The notes: generated from the letters alone by a model not told the origin. Positions 53,033-61,795 are shown, numbered from the stretch's first letter. The stretch is DNA of 64,000 bases from Saxibacter everestensis (GCF_025787225.1 NZ_CP090958.1:1455856-1519855), one strand, 5' to 3'. Numbers and translations are program-made.

Positions 53033-54089
53033 AGAGCGCCAACGTCCGATCCGCGAACGTCACGTCAGCGATTACGCCGAACTCATGAAGCAGGTAACAG
53101 CGCTCGGCCTGCTGAAGCGCTCATACGGTTTCTACTGGTCGATGATCATTGGAACAGTGCTGGTTTACACCGGACTGTGGGTCGCCGTCGTTTTGCTCGG
53201 CGATACCTGGTACCAGCTGATCGTTGCCGCGCTGATGGGCGTCGTCCTCACCCAGTTCGGATTCCTCGGGCATGAGGCAGCCCACCGGCAGATCTTCCAG
53301 TCGCACCGATGGAACGAATGGACCGGTCGCCTGCTGTCCGGTCTCGCTGCCGGGCTGAGCTACGGCTGGTGGATGAACAAGCACAACCGGCACCACCAGG
53401 CGCCAAACCAGATGGGTAAGGATCCGGACATCGTCTCCGATGTGCTCGCCTTTACCCCGGCGGACGCCGAGAAGCGCAAGGGCATTGGCGAAGCGTTCGC
53501 CAAGCGGCAGGGTTACTGGTTCTTCCCGTTGCTCTTTCTCGAGGGAATCAACCTGCACGTACAGAGCGTGAAAACGGCGTTCGGCAAGCGGCCGATCAAA
53601 CTTCGGTGGGTCGAGATCACGTTTCTGATCGTCCGCCTGGGGGGCTACGTCGCGGTACTGTTCATCCTGCTGAGTCCGGGAATCGCCGCTGCATTCCTTG
53701 GTGTGCAGGTTGGCGTGTTCGGATTCCTGCTCGGCGCTGCGTTTGCACCCAACCACAAGGGGATGCCGATCGTGCCGAAGAACGCCAAGGTGGACTTCCT
53801 GCGCCGCCAGGTGCTGATGTCGCGCAATATCAAGGGCGGATCATTCGTAGACCTCGCGATGGGCGGTCTTAACTATCAGATCGAGCATCATCTGTTCCCC
53901 AGCATGCCGCGACCGAACCTGCGCCACGCCCAGAAGGTGGTTCGCGACTACTGCGAGACTCACGGCGTTGCCTACACGGAGACCACGCTGCTCAAGTCCT
54001 ACGGGATCGTCGTCCGGTATCTCAATGCGGTCGGCCTGAAAGCCCGGGGGCCCTTCGACTGCCCCCTGGTGCAGGAATACCGCGCCTAG
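53007..54089 (+). CDS. Membrane fatty acid desaturase (acyl-CoA/acyl-lipid type)
   Basis: A 360-residue di-iron membrane enzyme that introduces double bases into fatty acyl chains as C=C bonds. The three histidine boxes are GHEAAH, NKHNRHH and QIEHHLFP. This matches the linoleoyl-CoA desaturase/DesA3 type of actinobacteria. ATG 53007 has GGAGAAAG upstream. Its stop codon lies inside the first copy of a 20-bp tandem repeat. Together with the lipid genes downstream it suggests active membrane-lipid remodelling. Confidence 0.92.
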   Translation: MTTSHQAVEERQRPIRERHVSDYAELMKQVTALGLLKRSYGFYWSMIIGTVLVYTGLWVAVVLLGDTWYQLIVAALMGVVLTQFGFLGHEAAHRQIFQSHRWNEWTGRLLSGLAAGLSYGWWMNKHNRHHQAPNQMGKDPDIVSDVLAFTPADAEKRKGIGEAFAKRQGYWFFPLLFLEGINLHVQSVKTAFGKRPIKLRWVEITFLIVRLGGYVAVLFILLSPGIAAAFLGVQVGVFGFLLGAAFAPNHKGMPIVPKNAKVDFLRRQVLMSRNIKGGSFVDLAMGGLNYQIEHHLFPSMPRPNLRHAQKVVRDYCETHGVAYTETTLLKSYGIVVRYLNAVGLKARGPFDCPLVQEYRA

Positions 54090-54206
54090 CGGTCGCCACC
54101 GGCGCCTAGCGGTCGCCACCGGCGCCTAGCGGTCGCCACCGGCGCCTAGCGGTCGCCACCGGCGCCTAGCGGTCGCCACCGGCGCCTAGCGGTCGCCACC
54201 GGCGCC
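54081..54206. repeat. Six tandem 20-bp repeats between convergent genes
   Basis: Six units, from 54081 to 54200, plus a six-base partial unit. All are identical (GGCGCCTAGCGGTCGCCACC) except one base at the start of the first. Each can fold into a small hairpin (GGCGCC with GGTCGCC around TAGC). The desaturase TAG is the TAG of the first unit. The array ends six bases before the convergent AGPS-like gene. Confidence 0.97.
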
Positions 54207-54211
54207 AAACG

Positions 54212-55882
54212 CTAGAACACTATCTTCCCTGGGTTCAGGTTCCGCTTAGGATCAACCGATTCGAACAGGCCGCGTAACATGTCCGCTCCCGCCGGGGAAA
54301 GGTCTTGTTCGATCCACGGTGCATGCTCGCGCCCTACGGCGTGGTGGTGGGAGAGGGTGCCGCCATTGTCGATGAATGCCTGCTGGATGGCGGTTTTCAC
54401 TACCTCGTACCGACCGATCGGATCGTTGTCGTCGTGCCGGAACGCGAAAGTGAAGTACAGGCAGGCACCCGAGTGCTCGGAGTGCGAGAGGTGGCACATT
54501 ATCCAGCCCCTGACGCCGATTTCCCGGTAGGCGGCGTTTGCCGCGGCAACGGTGCCGGCATAGAGATCCCGCAGCCTTGACCACGGAGCGGCTGTCTCGG
54601 AGACGTCTGCTGCCGCGCCGCGATCGAGCAGGAAGTCGCGGATGTACGGCGTGTCGAACTTCTTCTGGTCGTAGAGCGTGCCGGGGCCTTTTCCGAGCAG
54701 GATTCCGCCGTGCTTGCGCACAATCTGGCGCACGAGGTTCTTCTCATAGCCGACATGCCGTTTGCTGCCCTCGTAACCGATGAACGACAGGCAGAGCTTT
54801 TCCAGGTCCCACCCTTTGCGTTCGAGGACCTTCATCAGGGCAGCGCTCACCGCGCCGGAGACTTTCTTGCCCTTCTTCCGGGTCGCGAAGGAGAATCCGG
54901 TCTCCCGGGCATCCGATACCCGGGTCACCGATGGGGACGCGTCACTGCTGGCGATCTCCTCCATCGCGGCAAGGCCCGCCTGCCAGTCCGGAAACAGGTA
55001 GCCGAGCACCTGACGCTCGGTGGGCAGCCGATGGATCTGCACGGTCACTTCGGTGATGACGCCGAGCCTGCCTTCGCTGCCCAGGATCATTTCCCGGACA
55101 CTTGGGCCGGTCGAGGTGCCGGGTAGCGGCCGGATGACGAGCGTGCGGCGCGGCACGACGACCCTCAGGCCCCGGGTGATCTCGGCGATGTCGCCATACT
55201 TGTCCGATTGCATGCCCGAGGACCGGGTGGCGACCCAGCCACCCAGCGTGCTGTGCGTGAAGCTGTCGGGGAAGTGGCCCATCGTCCAGCCACGATCGCC
55301 CAGCTGCTCTTCAAGGTCGGGGCCAAGAGTTCCGGCCTGCACCCGGGCCAGCCCGGACTGCTCGTCGACTTCCAGGACCCGGTTCATCCGGCCAAGATCA
55401 AGTGAGATTATCGGGCGGGTTTCCTCGGGGAGTGGCTCCAGACTGCCCGAGATATTGGTGCCGCCGCCAAAAGGAATCAGCACGGCGTCCTGATCGACAG
55501 CGAGATCGACAATCTGCTGTACCTCAGCCTCGGTGCCCGGGTAGACAACGACATCGGGAACGCGTGCGATGCTGCCGTCGCGCAACCGGAGCAAGTCCCG
55601 GATGCTCTTGCCGTAGGTATGGGTGACGCGTTCCAGCCGTTCGGTCGTGACGTGAGCATCCCCGACCAGCTCGGTGAGCCGCGCAAGTTGTGCCGCCGAA
55701 ATCAGCGAGTCGGGAAGCCGGAGCCGGTCAAGATCGGGTGCGTCGATGTCTGCTGGTTCTACTTCCAGGTCGAGGTCGACGGCTTCTTTGACGAAAGGGG
55801 CGAAGTTGGGCTTGTTGTGGTACTCGAATTGGACGCCCTCGACGCCCCAGCCCCACCATTTCATGTGTTTGACCGTGGTCAT
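54212..55882 (-). CDS. Alkylglycerone-phosphate synthase-like FAD enzyme (AGPS)
   Basis: A 556-residue VAO-type flavoprotein. AGPS exchanges the acyl chain of acyl-DHAP for a fatty alcohol and so forms the ether bond. Diagnostic parts are the N-terminal MKWWGWG segment, the FAD motif PFGGGTNISGS, and the C-terminal SHHHAVGREHAPW, the counterpart of the active-site His cluster of eukaryotic AGPS. A peroxisomal signal is absent, as expected. The PlsC and SDR genes precede it on the same strand. Some bacterial relatives may be D-lactate-type dehydrogenases, but the WGWG and HHH features favour AGPS. Confidence 0.88.
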   Translation of the reverse strand: MTTVKHMKWWGWGVEGVQFEYHNKPNFAPFVKEAVDLDLEVEPADIDAPDLDRLRLPDSLISAAQLARLTELVGDAHVTTERLERVTHTYGKSIRDLLRLRDGSIARVPDVVVYPGTEAEVQQIVDLAVDQDAVLIPFGGGTNISGSLEPLPEETRPIISLDLGRMNRVLEVDEQSGLARVQAGTLGPDLEEQLGDRGWTMGHFPDSFTHSTLGGWVATRSSGMQSDKYGDIAEITRGLRVVVPRRTLVIRPLPGTSTGPSVREMILGSEGRLGVITEVTVQIHRLPTERQVLGYLFPDWQAGLAAMEEIASSDASPSVTRVSDARETGFSFATRKKGKKVSGAVSAALMKVLERKGWDLEKLCLSFIGYEGSKRHVGYEKNLVRQIVRKHGGILLGKGPGTLYDQKKFDTPYIRDFLLDRGAAADVSETAAPWSRLRDLYAGTVAAANAAYREIGVRGWIMCHLSHSEHSGACLYFTFAFRHDDNDPIGRYEVVKTAIQQAFIDNGGTLSHHHAVGREHAPWIEQDLSPAGADMLRGLFESVDPKRNLNPGKIVF

Positions 55883-55930
55883 GCTCCCTCTTCTCTAATG
55901 CGTTAACTCTGCCAAGCCGGCGATGACTGT

Positions 55931-56635
55931 CTAGGCGGATAATCCGTCCGGCCACGCGTCGTCTTGCTGGTGTGACTGTGAGGCGCTGTCGAATAGCGCG
56001 CGGACCGTATCCTTCAGGCGCCCGGCGAAGGCTGCGGCGGACTCGCCGGCGCGCGGATGCATCGGCGCGCCGAACACCACCGTGACCGGCTGCCGTCCGC
56101 GGACCGGCCAGCGCGAGCCTCGTGGCATCGCCAGATCGGCGTCAACCAGGGCAACCGGGACACAGGGGATGCGAAGGTTGATGCTCAACGCCGCAGCGCC
56201 GGGCTGGAATTCGGTGACCTGCCGACCGGATGCCCGGGAACCTTCCGGGAACAGCAGGATCGGAACTCTCACCTTCAACAAGCCGCTGGCAACGCCGCGC
56301 CGTGATGATGTTTCGGACCGCTCGACCGGGAAAGCATTGAAGAAGAGTGTGGTGAACAACTTGAGCCACCACTTGTGAAAGAAGTAGTCCGCAGCCGCAC
56401 CTGTCGCGAGGTAGCGCGCGAACCGGCGGGGGAGGGCACCCATCACGAGCGGCGCATCGAGGTGGCTGGAATGGTTGGCGACCGCGATAAATGGCGGCGT
56501 CAACGAGCGGAGATTATCCCTGCCGCGGACCTCAACCCTGGCCAGCGACCAAACCAAGGGCTTGAGCAGCAAACGCTGCGCGACGAAACGGGCACAAGCC
56601 AACGAGGGAGATCGGTAGCGTCGGAAGCGTTGCAT
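55931..56635 (-). CDS. 1-acylglycerol-3-phosphate acyltransferase (PlsC family), second copy
   Basis: A 234-residue acyltransferase with the HX4D motif NHSSHLD and FPEGSRASG. It is shorter than the homologue at 14.1 kb and lacks the Lys-rich tail. The gene lies between the SDR and the AGPS-like genes with small gaps (58 and 48 bases), so all three are probably one operon. It could acylate DHAP or 1-alkyl-glycerol-3-phosphate. Confidence 0.9.
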   Translation of the reverse strand: MQRFRRYRSPSLACARFVAQRLLLKPLVWSLARVEVRGRDNLRSLTPPFIAVANHSSHLDAPLVMGALPRRFARYLATGAAADYFFHKWWLKLFTTLFFNAFPVERSETSSRRGVASGLLKVRVPILLFPEGSRASGRQVTEFQPGAAALSINLRIPCVPVALVDADLAMPRGSRWPVRGRQPVTVVFGAPMHPRAGESAAAFAGRLKDTVRALFDSASQSHQQDDAWPDGLSA

Positions 56636-56693
56636 CTATCTCAAACGGCCTCTCGTTGTCGCGACGGCTGGCAAGAACCTATCAGGAAGCATC

Positions 56694-57500
56694 CTATGGA
56701 CTCGATCTGCCTGCGGAACCTGGACTCGATCTGCCTGCGGAAAGTCTCGCCGAAACCGCCCGAATGACGCTGCGTGGCAGGTGCCGTGCCGCCCAGTTGA
56801 GCAGCGTGAACCGCTTGGACGGCACCGATATCACTTTTCCGCGGGCTGAATCCTTCAGGCACTGCTCGACCACGTCATCTGCGTCCAGCCACAGTTGTGA
56901 CGGGATCTTGGCAGCATTGATGCCGGCACTTTCGTGGAAGTTGGTGCGGACCCAGCCCGGGCACAGCGCGGTCACCGTGACGCCGGTTCCTGCCAACTCG
57001 ACGGCCAGGCCTTCCGAATACGTAGTCACCCAGGACTTCACGGCAGAGTAGGCGCCCATAGCGATCGCGCCGGAGACGCTGGACACGTTGATGATGGTGC
57101 CCCGGCCGCGTTGCCGCATTTCCCTGCCGGCGGTGCCGCCGAGAATCAGCACGGCGCGGCACATGACGTCGAGACCCCGTTCGATCGTCGCGGTGTCCGG
57201 ATCGAGCAGCCGGGTGCGGATGCCGAAGCCCGCATTGTTGACCAAGACGTCGACCGGACGCGCAGGATCGGTGAGCCGTTCGGCGAGCCTGAGCGTCTCG
57301 GCCCGGTCTGCCAGATCGACGGCGAGGGTTTCGACGTTGATGTTCCAGCTGGTGCGCAATTCTGCGGCGACAGCCTCGAGCCGGTCACTGTTGCGGGCCA
57401 CCAGAACCAGGTTGACGCCGCGCTTTGCGAATGCCCGGGCGAAGGCCGCTCCGATTCCCGAATGCCCGCCCGTGACCATTGCCGTCGCCATGGAGTTCAT
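56694..57500 (-). CDS. Short-chain dehydrogenase of the lipid cluster
   Basis: A classical SDR of 268 residues: TGGHSGIGAA, NNAGFG, NVSSVSG and the YSAVK active site. The arrangement with PlsC and AGPS-like genes suggests reduction of acyl/alkyl-DHAP, the role of the SDR DHRS7B in animals; this is inference. The last 15 residues read SAGRSSP twice, the result of a 24-bp direct repeat (56698 and 56722), so the C-terminus was recently lengthened. Confidence 0.88.
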   Translation of the reverse strand: MNSMATAMVTGGHSGIGAAFARAFAKRGVNLVLVARNSDRLEAVAAELRTSWNINVETLAVDLADRAETLRLAERLTDPARPVDVLVNNAGFGIRTRLLDPDTATIERGLDVMCRAVLILGGTAGREMRQRGRGTIINVSSVSGAIAMGAYSAVKSWVTTYSEGLAVELAGTGVTVTALCPGWVRTNFHESAGINAAKIPSQLWLDADDVVEQCLKDSARGKVISVPSKRFTLLNWAARHLPRSVIRAVSARLSAGRSSPGSAGRSSP

Positions 57501-57676
57501 CGTAGACGCTGACTCTGCCGATGTGACCTGGGCCTCACAAATCTGGGGGTGGTCGGACTGGCGTTTGCCCTCGGTCGATAGAGTTTGGCCAGAAGTAGTG
57601 CGCCGTCAACCAGAACGCTCATTGCGTGTGATACCCGGATCCGGGCGTCGCTCCTGTAGAGAATTCGGAATCCGCT

Positions 57677-58549
57677 TTGGTCATAGCCGCTCGCAGTTTG
57701 GATACGGACCCGGAACGCTTCGATGTGCGTGAATTTGCGCGTACGGCGCGGGGAAGCCGCAGAGATTCGCTGCCCTACCGGAAACTAGCCGAGCAGTCGC
57801 TGCCCAGAGCGACCCTGCGACAGTTGCGGTACATGACGCTGATCGAGCGCTACACCCTGTCTCAGCTGCGGAATCTGCTCGTGACACCTTCGCACAAGGA
57901 CGCTTACGTGACGGCGTTCCTGACCAGTTGGGCCTACGAGAAATTTTGGATAGCCGACACGCTCGCCGCTGTTCTGGAAACGCACGGCGTTCCCGGCGAA
58001 GAAATTGCCCTTGCGCCGGACCACACATTTGCCGGCAGCGTTGCCGCGGTGCTGGATCGGCTGGTGCCGATCCGGAATTCGGTCTCGGCCAACCTGATCG
58101 GCAGCGACTTCATCGCCATCCATATGACAGTCGGCCTGCTGGAGGAACGGCTCGGCCAGATCGTGTACGAAGGCATCATCGAGATTGAGAGTGGGGGAGC
58201 GTTGTCGGACGTCGTCGGCGACATCGTGTCCCAGAAGGAACGCCATCTGAAGTTCTATGCCCAGGAAGCCCGCAGTCGTCTGGCCGCGTCCCCGGTAGCC
58301 CGTCGATTAACCCGGCTGGCGTTGCGGCGAAACTGGCTTCCGCTGAGTTTTTCGGCCCAGCCGGCTCAGGAGACTCGACGTGTGCTTACCGATCCGCTAT
58401 CCACGGCCGGTAGCCGGGCAAAAGTAATCGGGTTTGACCAGGAGCTGGCAGCGCTGCCGGGCCTTGTGGGAACCAGGCCGGCGTCCCGACAGCTAAGCCG
58501 GCTCGGCCTGGCGTCGACGCAGCGTCCGAGGAAAGCAGGCGGCGAATGA
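57677..58549 (+). CDS. Ferritin-like protein 1, with degenerate iron site
   Basis: This 290-residue helical protein is a paralogue of the protein at 60961-61755; shared segments include LVTPSHKD, NLxGxDFxAxHM and RHxxFYAxxARxRL. Compared with that paralogue, the first ExxH motif (E77, H80 there) is Lys89 and Ile92 here, and the Glu of the second ExxH is Lys187. Glu57, Glu157 and His190 remain. It probably cannot hold a normal di-iron centre and may be a structural partner. The start (TTG 57677) is uncertain. It overlaps the next gene by four bases. Confidence 0.8.
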   Translation: MVIAARSLDTDPERFDVREFARTARGSRRDSLPYRKLAEQSLPRATLRQLRYMTLIERYTLSQLRNLLVTPSHKDAYVTAFLTSWAYEKFWIADTLAAVLETHGVPGEEIALAPDHTFAGSVAAVLDRLVPIRNSVSANLIGSDFIAIHMTVGLLEERLGQIVYEGIIEIESGGALSDVVGDIVSQKERHLKFYAQEARSRLAASPVARRLTRLALRRNWLPLSFSAQPAQETRRVLTDPLSTAGSRAKVIGFDQELAALPGLVGTRPASRQLSRLGLASTQRPRKAGGE

Positions 58550-60840
58550 GTGATGCAATGCCCCGAACGGCCCTGCCGGCCGCCGGAAATGTTCTGATTA
58601 CCGGCGTCACCGGCTTCCTGGGCCAGGCCGTGCTCGAACGGATCATCTCGTCGATGCCGGACCTGCGGGTCACCGTTCTGATCAGGCTGAAGGGCACGTT
58701 GACCGGGCGAACTCGGCTCAACCAGCTGCTGCGGAAACCCGTGTTCGGGAACTGGGTCGCTCGGGTGGGTGGGCGGGATGCTGCCGAACAGGTGCTCGCC
58801 GAACGGGTCAGCGTGCTCGAGGGAGATCTGCTCAGCGTGCCGAAGCTGCCGGCCGACCTGACGGCGGTGGTGCACAGTGCGTCAACTGTGTCGTTCGATC
58901 CGCCGATCGACGAGGCTTTCTCGACGAACCTCGGTGGCGCTGAGAGCCTGTACCGCGCCCTGGCGGCATCCGGCGGCGCGCCACATGTGATTCATGTGTC
59001 CACGGCTTACGTCGGTGGCCTGCGGAAAGGCGTGGTGGGCGAGGAATCCCTGCGACACACCTCGGACTGGCGCAGGGAAGCGGAGGCCGCCAGGGAAGCC
59101 CGCGGCCTGGTCGAGGCTTCGTCCAGGCGACCGGAAATCCTGAAGCAGGCGATAGCCAAGGCCCGCTCTCGGCATGGCAAGGCCGGCCCACAGGCGATTT
59201 CGTCCGCTGCCGAGGCCAACCGGATCGACTGGGTCAACAAGCGCCTGATCGAGTACGGCCGGACCCGGGCACAAAGCCTCGGCTGGCCCGATGTGTACGC
59301 CTTCACAAAGGCCCTTGGCGAGCGGGTTGCCGAAGAGCTCTGGGCGGAGCAGGGCAACCGGCTTTCGGTGCTCCGGCCGTCGATTGTTGAAAGCGCGCTG
59401 CGGCATCCGTTCCCCGGCTGGATCGACGGCTTCAAGGTTGCCGACCCGCTGATCCTTGCCTACGGGCGCGGCGTACTGCCGGAGTTTCCCGGTCTGCCGG
59501 ACAGCGTGCTTGACATCATTCCGGTTGATTTCGTTGTCAATGCGATCCTGGCGCTGGTAGAGCAGCCGAGCGAGCAGGACGGCGCACGTTACTTCCACCT
59601 TGCCTCGGGCGCAAGTAATCCATTCTTGTTCCGGGAGATGTACGAGAATGTGCACAGCTACTTCCGGAGCAATCCTGTGCCGGATGGCGATGGGGCGCAT
59701 ATCCAGGTGCCGACCTGGAACTTCCCCGGCCGGCATCGGATCGAATCGAAGCTGCGCACCAGCGAACGAACCAATGCCATTGCCGAAAGAATGCTGACCA
59801 GCCTGCCCGGTACTGTCCGGACCAGAAAATGGATGCAGGGCGTGATGGTTCAACAGAACGACCTGGAAATCCTGCGACATTACGCGGATCTGTATCAGCC
59901 GTACACGCAGGCAGAGATCATTTACGACGACGCGAATACCCGGGCGTTGCACCAGTCACTCTCGGACGGCGCGAAGACCGAGCGTGGATTCGATGTGCGG
60001 GAGATCGATTGGACGACGTACTTTCAGCAGATCCATTTTCCCGGGATCACCAAGTCCATGCGCGCATTCAGTTCGCGTCCCGCTTCGGTGCCCGCCGGTG
60101 ACGTGGTTCTGAAACGAGCGCCGGACACCCTGGCGATCTTCGACCTTGAAGGCACGGTCGTCTCGTCGAACACCGTCGAACACTACTTGTGGATCCAGCT
60201 GGCGATGCGATCGAGACTTGGCTGGCTCGGCGACGTCGCCGACCTGGCACGTTCGGCCCCCGGCTACCTCAGAGCGGAGGAGCGGGACCGCGGCGAGTTC
60301 ATCCGGACCTTCATGCGTCGCTACAAGGGCCTCGACGTGGAAAAACTGCGGAAGTTGATGAGCGGTGAAATCGGAGATCTGCTGATGTCCCGGGTGCGAC
60401 CGGACGCGTTGCGCAGGATCGACGAACATCGGGAGGCCGGTCACCGGACCGTTCTGGTAACCGGCACGATCGACGCGATTGTCACACCGCTGGAGCCCTT
60501 CTTCGATGAGGTGGTTGCGGGGCGGATGCACGAGGCCGACGGCAGGTGGACCGGCTACCTGGCGACGCCGCCACTTGTCGACGAGGCACGGGCGGCCTGG
60601 CTGGAGCGTTATGCCCGGGAATGCGGCGCGGACCTGGCGCGGTCATATGCCTACGGCGACTCGCACGCGGATCTGTCCTGGCTCCAACTGGTGGGCAATC
60701 CGCATGTTGTCAATCCCGATCCCGGGCTTTACCGCCACGCTGTCCAGGCACGATGGAAGGTCGAGGAGTGGGCACAGCGCCCGCTGACCCGGCTCGACTC
60801 GTTGCGCTCCGGTTTCCAGATCAGGGCGGACCGACATTGA
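58546..60840 (+). CDS. Fatty acyl reductase fused to HAD-IB phosphatase-like domain
   Basis: A 764-residue fusion. Residues ~14-400 are an extended-SDR fatty acyl-CoA reductase (male-sterility type): GVTGFLG at 20-26, VHSAS, and YAFTK as the catalytic pair. Residues ~529-725 are a HAD-IB domain with nucleophile motif DLEGT (D533; the second Asp is Glu535) and YGDSHADLSW as motif IV. The enzyme would make fatty aldehyde or alcohol; the HAD part could dephosphorylate a lipid intermediate, though the Asp-to-Glu change may lower activity. It overlaps ferritin-like gene 1 by four bases. Confidence 0.88.
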   Translation: MSDAMPRTALPAAGNVLITGVTGFLGQAVLERIISSMPDLRVTVLIRLKGTLTGRTRLNQLLRKPVFGNWVARVGGRDAAEQVLAERVSVLEGDLLSVPKLPADLTAVVHSASTVSFDPPIDEAFSTNLGGAESLYRALAASGGAPHVIHVSTAYVGGLRKGVVGEESLRHTSDWRREAEAAREARGLVEASSRRPEILKQAIAKARSRHGKAGPQAISSAAEANRIDWVNKRLIEYGRTRAQSLGWPDVYAFTKALGERVAEELWAEQGNRLSVLRPSIVESALRHPFPGWIDGFKVADPLILAYGRGVLPEFPGLPDSVLDIIPVDFVVNAILALVEQPSEQDGARYFHLASGASNPFLFREMYENVHSYFRSNPVPDGDGAHIQVPTWNFPGRHRIESKLRTSERTNAIAERMLTSLPGTVRTRKWMQGVMVQQNDLEILRHYADLYQPYTQAEIIYDDANTRALHQSLSDGAKTERGFDVREIDWTTYFQQIHFPGITKSMRAFSSRPASVPAGDVVLKRAPDTLAIFDLEGTVVSSNTVEHYLWIQLAMRSRLGWLGDVADLARSAPGYLRAEERDRGEFIRTFMRRYKGLDVEKLRKLMSGEIGDLLMSRVRPDALRRIDEHREAGHRTVLVTGTIDAIVTPLEPFFDEVVAGRMHEADGRWTGYLATPPLVDEARAAWLERYARECGADLARSYAYGDSHADLSWLQLVGNPHVVNPDPGLYRHAVQARWKVEEWAQRPLTRLDSLRSGFQIRADRH

Positions 60841-60917
60841 CAATTCACTTTCCAGATCAGGGCCGAAAAGCCGATGAGCAGTCGAACCTCGGAAAGCCTG
60901 CAGCCGAACCTCGGAAA
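60813..60917. repeat. Two nested short direct repeats at the reductase gene end
   Basis: TTTCCAGATCAGGGC occurs at 60813-60827 and 60849-60863 (36 bases apart), spanning the reductase stop. CGAACCTCGGAAA occurs at 60883-60895 and 60905-60917 (22 bases apart). The second copy runs into AAGGAGGAAGG, 40 bases before the next start codon. Confidence 0.85.
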
Positions 60918-60960
60918 AGGAGGAAGGACCGCCTGAACGCCTCGGCGGTACAACGCAACC

Positions 60961-61755
60961 ATGGCATTTGACATCGACAAGTACGCCCGGACTTCCGTCG
61001 CCGTGAACTGGGAGGACCTTGACTTCGAGCAGTTCCGCAGCAATCCACTGCCGGAGGAATCACTGCGCAGCCTGAGCTATATGTGCGACATCGAGTATCA
61101 CACCGTCTGCTACCTGCGAGACATGCTGGTGACACCGTCACACAAGGATCCTGAGGTCAACGCGTTCATGACCATGTGGAACCGCGAGGAGTTCTGGCAC
61201 GGCGAGGCGCTGGCAGCCGTGCTGAAGATGCATGACATCGTGATTGACTTCGATCAGCTGAAAGCGAAGCGGCTGAAGCTCGGCTGGAAAGACAGGCTCG
61301 ACCCGGTGAAGCAGTCCGTGCTTTCGAATCTGGTGGGTAAGGATTTCATGGCTGTGCACATGATCTGGGGTGCGGCCAATGAATGGTCGGCGGTGGCTGC
61401 ATACAACCGGCTGGCCGACCTCGAGGGCCACCCGGTGCTCGCGGACCTGCTGAAGCGGATAGCCAAGCAGGAAGCGCGGCACGTCGCCTTCTATGCGACC
61501 CAAGCCCGTGCCCGGCTGGATGGGAACAAGAAAGCGCAGACACTGGCCCGGTTCGCATTGCGAAAGTTCTGGGGTCCGGTGGGTTCCGGGGTGATGCCCG
61601 ATTCCGAGGTGACGCACGTAATGGGTCATCTGTTCGAGGGCGCCGACGGTCGGCAGGCGGCGGCGGTTATCGACTCGCATGTAGCGAAGATGCCGGGAAT
61701 GAACGGCCTGACGATTGTGCAGGACGCCCTGGACGCACGCGGCATCGCTGCCTAA
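60961..61755 (+). CDS. Ferritin-like di-iron protein 2, with intact iron site
   Basis: This 264-residue helical protein has a full set of carboxylate/histidine ligands for a di-iron centre: Glu45, Glu77-x-x-His80, Glu141 and Glu171-x-x-His174. Such proteins activate oxygen to oxidise or deformylate substrates. Its place beside a fatty acyl reductase and an AGPS-like gene suggests a fatty aldehyde or ether-lipid substrate. The exact reaction is unknown. ATG 60961 has no close ribosome site; a strong GGAGG lies some 40 bases upstream. Confidence 0.82.
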   Translation: MAFDIDKYARTSVAVNWEDLDFEQFRSNPLPEESLRSLSYMCDIEYHTVCYLRDMLVTPSHKDPEVNAFMTMWNREEFWHGEALAAVLKMHDIVIDFDQLKAKRLKLGWKDRLDPVKQSVLSNLVGKDFMAVHMIWGAANEWSAVAAYNRLADLEGHPVLADLLKRIAKQEARHVAFYATQARARLDGNKKAQTLARFALRKFWGPVGSGVMPDSEVTHVMGHLFEGADGRQAAAVIDSHVAKMPGMNGLTIVQDALDARGIAA

Positions 61756-61758
61756 TCG

Positions 61759-61795
61759 CCTACCGGCAGCATGACCCGGATTGCGTCTGGTAGAT
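61759..61795. repeat. 37-bp direct repeat, left copy
   Basis: This copy matches 62136-62172 at 36 of 37 positions. In the minus orientation it encodes the lipid-kinase ending LPDAIRVMLPVG, here followed by GAT and a TAG stop (61752-61754). It looks like the original 3' end of that kinase gene, separated from it by an insertion. Confidence 0.95.

Noticed and set aside
54081-54206. CRISPR array
   Set aside because: Units are 20 bp with no spacers between them; it is a simple tandem repeat.
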